64,000 nucleotides of DNA. It comes from Blepharisma stoltei (lineage: Eukaryota > Ciliophora > Heterotrichea > Heterotrichida > Blepharismidae). Position 1 is the first letter of the stretch. Every line of letters begins with the position of its first letter. A program made the position numbers and the translations under genes. The notes below the pieces were generated by a model. That model was given only the letters and a program-made list of their open reading frames with translations, did not search any database and was not told where the DNA came from. This document shows positions 54,782-64,000 of this stretch, in pieces. Location: NCBI GenBank assembly GCA_914767885.1, contig CAJZBQ010000005.1:1100367-1164366 (forward strand), in the 5' to 3' direction.

Positions 54782-55744
54782 ATGCATCATAATAGATCGC
54801 TGTACCCTGCTTCTGCACTGTTGAAGTGCCCTCTGATTTGCTTACCAACTCAAGGTGCGGGCACAGTTTCATTTTTCGTGTATCTCACAGTGATTTTCCC
54901 AATTGAAGAACTGTCCAATATGCAGGATAAAACTGCAGATCTCAATTGTGGTCTCGCATGCTGGATATGGATGGGTCGTCAGCAATTCGCCTTCTGAGAA
55001 AGCATATAACTGCTTTGTCTTTTTAATAGGACTTTTTGCCTACTCAATTTTGTTTGGGAGCATAACTTCACTTGTGGCAGAACTCTCTTCCTCTGATGCA
55101 AAATTTATATTCGAAAATAGCTATTGGTATGTTAAAGATTTTATTGATAAAAAGCAGCTAGGCAGTATTTTTATGGAGAAAATAAATGATTATTTTGACT
55201 ACTTATGGAGATCAAGCAAAGGAATTTATGATGAAAATGTCTTAAAAGAGCTCCTCCATCCTTGATGTCAGATATCCAGTTTTATAGATATTCTGAAGCT
55301 GTTAAGAATGTAATATCTTTAAAAATAAAGATGGGAGCATTAATGAGCCTTTGGTAAAATCAATCCTCAGGCTTCTGAAAGTCGAAATTTATTTGGCGGG
55401 AGACCCTGTTATTGGTGCAGGAGAAAAAAGGAATGATTTATTTATCATTCTTGATGGAGAAGTGCGTGTTATCGATTTTAAAGGTAAAAAGACAGTAGAA
55501 ATCCTCTATCCTGGGTATCATTTTGGAGAGATTTCAACAATGATAGATCTAATAAAATCTAGCCACTTTTATAATTGCAGCAAAAGTATCTAAAATAGGA
55601 ATTTTAGAAGAAAAATGCATCAAGGACCTAAGGGAAGCTTATCCAGAGTGGTATTGCAGCATGGCTGAGCTCGCACAAAATAGGCTAATAGCCACTTTTT
55701 CTTCAGACACTTTGGATGAAGCGTTATATCTTTTGAAAAAATAA
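54782..55744 (+). pseudogene. decayed cyclic-nucleotide-gated K+ channel, copy 1
   Basis: Recognisable parts in shifting frames: a late pore/S6 piece (KAYNCFVFLIGLFAYSILFG, SITSLVAELSSSDAKF), the C-linker (SSKGIYDENVLKELLHPWCQ), and a cNMP-binding domain (AGDPVIGAGEKRNDLFIILD, GEVRVIDFKGKKT, GYHFGEISTM), then EKCIKDLREAYPEWY. Frame breaks lie at ~54990, ~55310 and ~55580, and no ATG-led N-terminus is seen. Canonical introns do not mend the breaks. Read as a pseudogene; unrecognised germline inserts are an alternative, since the pieces are well preserved. Confidence 0.65.
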
Positions 55745-55869
55745 ATTCAAAGATTCATGCTGTCCAGAAATCTCCAAAAAATACTACGCTAATATCCAAA
55801 AGCTGCTGGAAGCAATTATATCTGAAGAGCTTCTAATAATCTAATACCTGATACTCTGTTGCATTTTTA

Positions 55870-57413
55870 TATATGTTTTTTCTTACCTACATTCTTTTTG
55901 AGTTGCCCTTAGAAATTGGGTTTGAAATGGAGTATAATTGATTTCTATTTGGAATAGAAATTATTAGCCTATTGGTCTCTGCAGCTTTTATTTTTGTTAA
56001 CTTCAAGAATTATGTTTTTTAAGTGGGACAGATAAAGTTTACAAAGAATCTTCTCTTTGCTTTAGACATCTTTTCCTTATCGCCATTCAATATAATTTTT
56101 GCGAGTGAGCAGATTGAAGATCCTATAGTGTTAATTACCCTTTTAAGGCTGCTGAGGCTTGTGGCTACTTTTAGACTTATAGCATTGTTCGCTAGAATAA
56201 GAAATCGGTTGAGACAGTTTTCAGCCCAATTGAAATTTTTGGAAACCATGATTTGTGATTGGCCTTAATTCATTTTATGAGCTGTTCATTTTTCTATTAC
56301 AGCCTTAATGAAAGATGCACTTCATGGGTGAAAGATAATGATCTTCAAGATTCAGAAACTGGGAATCAGTATAGCTGAGCGCTTTTCCATGTGCTGAATA
56401 TTCTCACTTGCACTGGATATGGTGGATTCATGCTTGAGGCAAACGATTCTGAAAGAATTTGGACCATTTTTTTACTTTCTTCAGAGATATGATGAATGCT
56501 GTCATTTTTGGGCTGATGGCAACTGCGGTTGCCGCTCCTCAATCTGATTTGAAGTATTACATAGAGAAGCTGAAATCTCCAATGTGTGTGGCTAGCTCTT
56601 CAGAAAAGTTCCATAGTTTAATAAAGAAATTGGAATCTTGTGTATGGGTCTGTTGACTATAGAAATCTCTTTTTATACCTACCTCTAAACATTTCAAAGC
56701 CCATAATTTTCGAATGCAGCCGATCTATTCTAGAAAAAGTCCCATATTTTCAGTTTGAAGATTCTCGAAAGTTTTTTGAGCAGATTTCAATATATTTAAA
56801 GCCCAATTTTTTCTTACCAAAAGACTATATTATTCATAAAGAAAAATCACGTGATGAAATTTTCTTCATTATTGAAGGATCAATTGCTTTGATATCTGCC
56901 AATGGCAAAACGATCTTGAAAACCCTCAGAAAAGGATCTCTTATTGGTGATTTGGAATTCTTGGCATCAGTAAAATCGACATTTTCAGTTATTGCAAAAA
57001 GTATGTGCTATACTTATTCTTTAGACAAAAAAGATTTAATGAAGTCATTTGAAAAATACCCTGATGTTTTTGAAGAAATAGAGAAGAGAATTGTCAAGCA
57101 TGATGGCCTACCAATTGACATTGCAAATCAAGATTCTGCAAATGATGATGAGTTGATCAAGCTAAGAAGCGCTGATTTGAGGAACGTTCTTGATATACAG
57201 ACTGGGATTACCGAATTTGACTTTAGTAATAAAGGGAGAAGGGAATCTTTGAATAAGAGAAGAAAAAATCTTATTGCAAGATCGGGCTCTGATTTGGGGG
57301 AGAGAAAGCAAAGCATTTCTAAGAGTATGCCAGAAAGGCGGTTGAGCAGAGAGTATGCTCCAATTTTAGATGTTTCTTTTAAGAGCACAGCTCAAAACCC
57401 AGAAAATTATTAA
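55870..57413 (+). pseudogene. decayed cyclic-nucleotide-gated K+ channel, copy 2
   Basis: In order: S2-S3 (LPLEIGFEMEYNWFLFGIE), an S3-S4 region (FTKNLLFALDIFSLSPFNII, VLITLLRLLRLVATFRLIAL), a pore with K+ selectivity filter (HVLNILTCTGYGGFML), a damaged S6, and an intact 257-codon frame (56640-57413) with a cNMP-binding domain (LPKDYIIHKEKSRDEIFFII, EGSIALISANGK, GSLIGDLEFLAS) plus a basic tail. In-frame TAA codons at ~56020 and ~56266 and shifts at ~56325, ~56490 and ~56650 prevent a complete protein. The cNBD part alone could still be expressed. Tandem with copy 1. Confidence 0.65.
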
Positions 57414-58501
57414 GTTTTGATCATACATTTTTTATTAAATTTTATTTTAATGAGTTTCTATTATAATAGGTAAGATAATAATTTTAGGTTGATTTTAACA
57501 TATATATAAAACTGCTTAATGCAAATAAATTAAATATGAAAAAATGCTTCAATACAAAGTGTAAGAGTAAAGCTAATTCATGCCATTGCTCTCCTGAGAT
57601 TTATACTTGCAAAAACACTTAACCCTATCTAGTAGCAATTCTAATAAATTTTTGTAAAATTATTGAGAGTACAAAGAATAGTCCTTAATTTTTGTATAAA
57701 ACTGATTCAATAAAAGCAAAAACAATAACTTCCTTTACTAAAACTCTTTATAGCTTCCTCCCCTCTGTAAGCTTGCCAAAAATTTTTTAATAATTTTATT
57801 AAATTGATTTTTTTTAATCCTTTTTCACAAATTTGAATTTAATTTATTAAATTTATGTTTTAGAATGCAAGTTATTTAAAAGTCAAGAGAATTAGCAAAA
57901 GATTTCATTATAATAATTATCACTTATATACCAAAATATTTTTATATTAAAAAATGCAACCCAACGTAGGTGAATCAATATTGTTTTTCCTAATTCTTTT
58001 TGATCTTAGCTGTAAATCTTTTTCTTAAGAATGAGTTATGATGAAATAATGAAAATAAATAATCTCTCATGTCTGCTTTTTATTTCGTTTGCTATATAAA
58101 TAATTAATACTCAATTTTCCTAAAACCAACATTTTAGCATTTGCAAAATGCGATCTATGCAATACATATAATTATATCAGGGGAATTAGATTTTTCAAGA
58201 AAAGGCCACTCTTTAAGGTTTTATGGGCGTAATTTTCATTAATTAATTCGTTAAATCCCCTCACTCTCGTGAGCAAACAACACTATTAGAAAAAAAAACC
58301 TATTATAGGTAAAAGCCACCCTCCGTGAGCAAATAAAATTAGTTTTGATATTAAAGTTACTTTTTAAATGAGTTCGACAAAACCCATTTAGGGCGTTTAT
58401 TACAGCTTAATAAAAAATTCTGTTACTCTCTTTTTTCTGGCCCATTTTTCTAATTAGCTTAGTTTTTTATATAGTAATTTCGATCGATAATCATAATAAC
58501 G
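57414..58501. other. intergenic with decayed MITE family 1 remnants (57757-57965, 58255-58345)
   Basis: 57757-57965 follows the family-1 body with many changes (CTCCCCTCTGTAAGC, TTTAATCCTTTTTCACAAAT,  GATTTCATTATAATAATTAT, CACTTATATACC). 58255-58345 keeps an outer end with two cores (CTCACTCTCGTGAGCAAAC and CACCCTCCGTGAGCAAA). Decay here contrasts with intact copies in genes. The rest is AT-rich spacer. Confidence 0.6.
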
Positions 58502-60474
58502 ATGGAGCTTTTTCCTGAAGAGTTAACAAACGCTTTTGAATTTAAGGATCACCTCAATTTTGGAGGTTATGGAACTATCTATAGAGCCATGAAGAGAAGC
58601 AATAGAAAAATGTACGCAATAAAGGCTGTAGCCAGAGCTAGCACAGGGTCAAGCTGGAAGGACATTGGAGCTGAGTTGCAAGTACTCTCATGGGTCAATC
58701 CATATAAGCTTCGCTTAGACTCTTTTTTTGTTAAAGACGAAACTTTCTTCATGTCATAGATTATTGCCAAAATGGCGACCTTCTTAAAGCCATAGTTGAT
58801 AAGATTCATGCCCATGAAATGTTTGAAGAAGACGAAATCTGAAAATATTTTATCCAGATCTGCTTTGGGCTCGAGTCTTTGCACTGCAACGGATTTATTC
58901 ATCGAGATCTTCATCCACAAAATATCCTCTTAGACGAAAATAATGATATTAAAATAGCTGATTTTGGCACTTCTCGCTCTTTACTGACAAAAACAATTCA
59001 GGGTGTTGCCAGCTACCAGTCTCCTAGGACTCATAGTGGAGATCTCCAGGTTAAAGAAAGTGATGTTTGGGCAGTCGGCTGCATTTTGTATTATCTCTGC
59101 AACCTTGAGCATCCTTTTGGCGATAATGTGAATAAAATAAAAAATGAGTCTCATAGGCCAATAAGAAGCGAATACTCCAATGAACTGAGGTATTTCGTTG
59201 ATTGGTGCCTAAAAAAGAGGCGAACAGAGAGGCCAACAATAGTTAATATTTTAACTCATGAGTTTATAGTCAATAAAACTCTAAGCTTAGGCATTACAAT
59301 TCCACAAACATCTGCTATGAATGCAGCTATTTGCCAAATTCAACTTGAAAAAGAAAGGGAAAGAAATGAGCAGCTTAAAAAGGAGCTAATTAAATATAGG
59401 AAAAAGAATAAGGTAAAAAGAACGGAAATTGAGTCGCTGAAAGAAGAAATAGCTCGCTTAAACAGCATAATAAATGAGAATAAAAAGAGGAATGAAGACC
59501 CGCTTAATTATCAAGATCTTATCAAAAATAATGAAGTCATCGACCCTCAAAAGATCCTTCAAGAGCTAAGAGAGAAGAGATCTGAAATTTTAAATAGACC
59601 AAATGGCCGAGAGTTAGAGCAAGACTTTAGGAGAACCTGCTCAAAGTACATTAGCGATGTCTGTGCTGATGATCCAGCTCTTCAGCAAGCTTATCAAGAT
59701 TATATTAATGCTTATCGCCAAAAAACATCTCTTTATACAATTAACGATGATGACAACAGAACTAAATTGATTATTTATGATACAGAAAATGATAGGAGGG
59801 AAGATAGGATAATAGAGACTCCTGAACCACTGGATAATACAACATGTATTGCTCAGCTTCCTAATGGTAATTTATTTTGCTATGGTAAATACCCTGGCTC
59901 TGGAGTTTCATTGATAATTGATGAGGATTATAGAGTTCGGGAGCTGCCATCTGGAAGACGTTGCAGTCGTTCATCAGCTATCTATTTCAATAATAGTGTT
60001 TATTGCTTTGGAGGAAATAATGGAGGAAGTTTACCTCTATCAGAGAGATTTGATTTAAATGAAAGCCGATGAATTAAATTAATGCCACTGCCACAAGGTG
60101 ATGACGGCTGCACAAGTGTAATATTTAACGGGAATATTGTGATTTCTGGATGGAAAAATAAAAATCTTTTGAGGTATTCAATTGGTGGCAACACTTTCGC
60201 AACAGTTCCTTATGATTTTCAAGCTAAAACATCCAAGATTCTTATAAGTACAGAGATGCTGTATTTAATTGAATGTGGTGATGATGGATCAATCTATGAA
60301 AGTGAATTGTCAAATGATACTGCCTGGAGACGAATTGGAGACTCAATAATAGGTGGTTTTGTTCAAGTTTATTTATCATATAATAAAGAAAGAATAAACA
60401 TTGCACACTTTTCGGGTGGTGATAGTTACTTCAAGTTTAATTTAGAGGCAAAAATATTAAACAAGCTGCATTAA
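58502..60474 (+). CDS. protein kinase with coiled coil and kelch-like propeller
   Basis: N-terminal kinase (~residues 15-260): Gly loop NFGGYGTIYRAM, Lys in MYAIKAVARAS, GAELQVLSWV, DYCQNGDLLKAIVD, catalytic FIHRDLHPQNILLD, IADFGTSR, then SYQSPRTHSG in place of APE, VKESDVWAVGCILYYL. It reads as a Ser/Thr kinase with key residues present. Coiled coil (~300-380), then a kelch-like propeller (CIAQLPNGNLFCYGKYPGSG, SAIYFNNSVYCFGGNNGGSL, YLIECGDDGSIYE). TGA=Trp in DEIWKYF and ESRWIKL. A one-base deficit near 58750 breaks the frame between DETFFM and VIDYCQNGD; adding one base gives a whole number of codons. It may be an assembly error or a young pseudogene. Confidence 0.75.
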
Positions 60475-61291
60475 AATAATTTGCTAAATAATAGGTCTCA
60501 TTTAATAAATAAGCTTAGTTTAATATAGTAATAATTTGCATTTCCAGGATTTATCTGTATTGCTTTGCTATAGCACTCAATAATTGCAAAATATGCTTTT
60601 ATTTCATTTTGCCGCACAAAGTTCGATCAAGGATGGGATTAAAAAATTTCTCGAAAATAAAATATATGAATTTTTTTATTGTTTTAGTGTGCTCTTAAAT
60701 AAAAGAGCTTGATAGGTAGTAAAGATTAGGAATAAAGTTGCTTCATTAATCACTAGTTACCCACTTTATATTTTTAGAATTCTCTCTATAATCCTATTAT
60801 GCGTTGCCTAAATTGCTTATCTAGGGAACTGATGAAATATTGAGGCATCCTTGGTTTATTAAAAATATCCTAATTAAAGTAAAAATCATCGGGTAAATAA
60901 ACAGCATTTAAATATATTAAAGATTAGAAATATATAAATAAACTGTAAAATTTCAGTCTTGTGGCCTTTTTGGTATTTTAATTAGAAAAAATGAAAATAA
61001 GAGAGCAAAAAACTTTAATTTTAAATTCATAACTTTATTTCTATTAAGTTAACCGTATAAAAACTTAGTAGGCTATCAAAGTCTTTATTGATGTTTTGAT
61101 CATAGTAATTAAATAAAGAATGCTTAAGAACAATTCTAAAATATTCAAAAATTTGCAATAGAAAGGTAATTTTAATATCCTTTCAATATATATTTCAATG
61201 TCTATAAATAAATATAAAAGTGTACCTAAAACACTTATTATTTTATATGTTTAAATAATAAATTGAGCTTAATAAATAAAAGAAATTATGA
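60475..61291. other. subtelomeric AT-rich region
   Basis: About 800 bases without genes between the kinase gene and the telomere. Around 60621-60637 TTCGATCAAGGATGGG matches the family-2 MITE core, a solo end remnant. No interstitial telomere repeats or tandem subtelomeric satellites seen. Confidence 0.6.
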
Positions 61292-64000
61292 GTGTTAGGG
61301 TGTTAGGGTGTTAGGGTGTTAGGGTGTTAGGGTGTTAGGGTGTTAGGGTGTTAGGGTGTTAGGGTGTTAGGGTGTTAGGGTGTTAGGGTGTTAGGGTGTT
61401 AGGGTGTTAGGGTGTTAGGGTGTTAGGGTGTTAGGGTGTTAGGGTGTTAGGGTGTTAGGGTGTTAGGGTGTTAGGGTGTTAGGGTGTTAGGGTGTTAGGG
61501 TGTTAGGGTGTTAGGGTGTTAGGGTGTTAGGGTGTTAGGGTGTTAGGGTGTTAGGGTGTTAGGGTGTTAGGGTGTTAGGGTGTTAGGGTGTTAGGGTGTT
61601 AGGGTGTTAGGGTGTTAGGGTGTTAGGGTGTTAGGGTGTTAGGGTGTTAGGGTGTTAGGGTGTTAGGGTGTTAGGGTGTTAGGGTGTTAGGGTGTTAGGG
61701 TGTTAGGGTGTTAGGGTGTTAGGGTGTTAGGGTGTTAGGGTGTTAGGGTGTTAGGGTGTTAGGGTGTTAGGGTGTTAGGGTGTTAGGGTGTTAGGGTGTT
61801 AGGGTGTTAGGGTGTTAGGGTGTTAGGGTGTTAGGGTGTTAGGGTGTTAGGGTGTTAGGGTGTTAGGGTGTTAGGGTGTTAGGGTGTTAGGGTGTTAGGG
61901 TGTTAGGGTGTTAGGGTGTTAGGGTGTTAGGGTGTTAGGGTGTTAGGGTGTTAGGGTGTTAGGGTGTTAGGGTGTTAGGGTGTTAGGGTGTTAGGGTGTT
62001 AGGGTGTTAGGGTGTTAGGGTGTTAGGGTGTTAGGGTGTTAGGGTGTTAGGGTGTTAGGGTGTTAGGGTGTTAGGGTGTTAGGGTGTTAGGGTGTTAGGG
62101 TGTTAGGGTGTTAGGGTGTTAGGGTGTTAGGGTGTTAGGGTGTTAGGGTGTTAGGGTGTTAGGGTGTTAGGGTGTTAGGGTGTTAGGGTGTTAGGGTGTT
62201 AGGGTGTTAGGGTGTTAGGGTGTTAGGGTGTTAGGGTGTTAGGGTGTTAGGGTGTTAGGGTGTTAGGGTGTTAGGGTGTTAGGGTGTTAGGGTGTTAGGG
62301 TGTTAGGGTGTTAGGGTGTTAGGGTGTTAGGGTGTTAGGGTGTTAGGGTGTTAGGGTGTTAGGGTGTTAGGGTGTTAGGGTGTTAGGGTGTTAGGGTGTT
62401 AGGGTGTTAGGGTGTTAGGGTGTTAGGGTGTTAGGGTGTTAGGGTGTTAGGGTGTTAGGGTGTTAGGGTGTTAGGGTGTTAGGGTGTTAGGGTGTTAGGG
62501 TGTTAGGGTGTTAGGGTGTTAGGGTGTTAGGGTGTTAGGGTGTTAGGGTGTTAGGGTGTTAGGGTGTTAGGGTGTTAGGGTGTTAGGGTGTTAGGGTGTT
62601 AGGGTGTTAGGGTGTTAGGGTGTTAGGGTGTTAGGGTGTTAGGGTGTTAGGGTGTTAGGGTGTTAGGGTGTTAGGGTGTTAGGGTGTTAGGGTGTTAGGG
62701 TGTTAGGGTGTTAGGGTGTTAGGGTGTTAGGGTGTTAGGGTGTTAGGGTGTTAGGGTGTTAGGGTGTTAGGGTGTTAGGGTGTTAGGGTGTTAGGGTGTT
62801 AGGGTGTTAGGGTGTTAGGGTGTTAGGGTGTTAGGGTGTTAGGGTGTTAGGGTGTTAGGGTGTTAGGGTGTTAGGGTGTTAGGGTGTTAGGGTGTTAGGG
62901 TGTTAGGGTGTTAGGGTGTTAGGGTGTTAGGGTGTTAGGGTGTTAGGGTGTTAGGGTGTTAGGGTGTTAGGGTGTTAGGGTGTTAGGGTGTTAGGGTGTT
63001 AGGGTGTTAGGGTGTTAGGGTGTTAGGGTGTTAGGGTGTTAGGGTGTTAGGGTGTTAGGGTGTTAGGGTGTTAGGGTGTTAGGGTGTTAGGGTGTTAGGG
63101 TGTTAGGGTGTTAGGGTGTTAGGGTGTTAGGGTGTTAGGGTGTTAGGGTGTTAGGGTGTTAGGGTGTTAGGGTGTTAGGGTGTTAGGGTGTTAGGGTGTT
63201 AGGGTGTTAGGGTGTTAGGGTGTTAGGGTGTTAGGGTGTTAGGGTGTTAGGGTGTTAGGGTGTTAGGGTGTTAGGGTGTTAGGGTGTTAGGGTGTTAGGG
63301 TGTTAGGGTGTTAGGGTGTTAGGGTGTTAGGGTGTTAGGGTGTTAGGGTGTTAGGGTGTTAGGGTGTTAGGGTGTTAGGGTGTTAGGGTGTTAGGGTGTT
63401 AGGGTGTTAGGGTGTTAGGGTGTTAGGGTGTTAGGGTGTTAGGGTGTTAGGGTGTTAGGGTGTTAGGGTGTTAGGGGTGTTAGGGTGTTAGGGTGTTAGG
63501 GTGTTAGGGTGTTAGGGTGTTAGGGTGTTAGGGTGTTAGGGTGTTAGGGTGTTAGGGTGTTAGGGTGTTAGGGTGTTAGGGTGTTAGGGTGTTAGGGTGT
63601 TAGGGTGTTAGGGTGTTAGGGTGTTAGGGTGTTAGGGTGTTAGGGTGTTAGGGTGTTAGGGTGTTAGGGTGTTAGGGTGTTAGGGTGTTAGGGTGTTAGG
63701 GTGTTAGGGTGTGTTAGGGTGTTAGGGTGTTAGGGTGTTAGGGTGTTAGGGTGTTAGGGTGTTAGGGGTGTTAGGGTGTTAGGGTGTTAGGGTGTTAGGG
63801 TGTTAGGGTGTTAGGGTGTTAGGGGTGTTAGGGTTGTTAGGGTGTTAGGGTGTTAGGGTGTTAGGGTGTTAGGGTGTTAGGGTGTTAGGGTGTTAGGGTG
63901 TTAGGGTGTTAGGGTGTTTGGGTGTTAGGGTGTTAGGGTGTTAGGGGTGTTAGGGTGTTAGGGTGTTAGGGTGTTAGGGTGTTAGGGTGTTAGGGTGTGT
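61292..64000 (+). repeat. telomere, (TGTTAGGG)n
   Basis: Over 2.7 kb of the 8-mer TGTTAGGG running to the window edge, G-rich strand toward the right end as for a chromosome terminus. The first ~2.18 kb (about 272 units) is uniform. From ~63475 on, variants appear: units with an extra G or GT, TTAGGGTTG, and one TTTGGG. The repeat is a permutation of the CCCTAACA known from heterotrichs. The length far exceeds that usually reported for macronuclear ends. Confidence 0.97.

Noticed and set aside
61292-64000. Minisatellite or CRISPR-like array
   Set aside because: A uniform 8-mer without spacers, running to the contig edge in the telomere orientation.

Overview
This window is nuclear DNA of a ciliate, most likely a heterotrich close to Blepharisma. 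Three things point there. TGA is read as tryptophan in nearly every long gene: conserved Trp positions in RCC1, WD40, TTLL and MYST proteins fall on TGA, and only TAA and TAG close frames. At least six introns are just 15-16 nt long. The right end is a TGTTAGGG (complement CCCTAACA) telomere of at least 2.7 kb. Base composition is AT-rich and genes are densely packed.

The DNA looks like unprocessed germline (micronuclear) sequence, or a macronuclear assembly with germline inserts put back. Many genes are interrupted by inserts, and removing them at flanking TA, TTA or TSD repeats returns an open frame with a whole number of codons. I see: (1) MITEs with CTCCCC...GGGGAG ends and 3-bp TTA/TAA duplications; (2) fully palindromic TA-bounded inserts of about 170-235 bp; (3) retroposon-like inserts with 8-16 bp target duplications, several with (TAATC)n tails; (4) a Mutator-like element with ~740-bp inverted repeats, 9-bp duplications and an ORF in each arm. 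Nested insertions are common.

Layout. 0-6.7 kb: KFY-repeat protein, RCC1 propeller, TRAF-type zinc finger/UIM protein, RanBP1, mitochondrial bL12. 6.7-13.6 kb: coiled-coil gene split by nested elements, a small gene, SAS-4/CPAP centriole protein, a hypothetical gene. 13.6-16.1 kb: Mutator-like palindrome. 16.2-25.6 kb: DUF229 sulfatase-like gene, Lys-rich protein, TTLL tubulin-modifying ligase, and a coiled-coil protein with 18-residue repeats. 26.2-33.7 kb: cluster of coiled-coil genes, several sharing an N-terminal motif. 33.7-39.7 kb: MORN protein, MYST acetyltransferase, two tandem AAAP amino-acid transporters. 41-54 kb: kelch-like propeller, CLEC16A/FPL protein, Cys-rich secreted protein, B-box/pentapeptide/WD40 protein, GH25 lysozyme; this is the most insertion-loaded stretch. 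54.8-61.3 kb: two decayed cyclic-nucleotide-gated K+ channel copies, a kinase-kelch gene, then subtelomere and telomere.

Several genes fit ciliate cell architecture (SAS-4, TTLL, RCC1, MORN, coiled coils). Nothing suggests operons; neighbours are simply close. All identifications come from reading motifs and frames by eye, without database searches.
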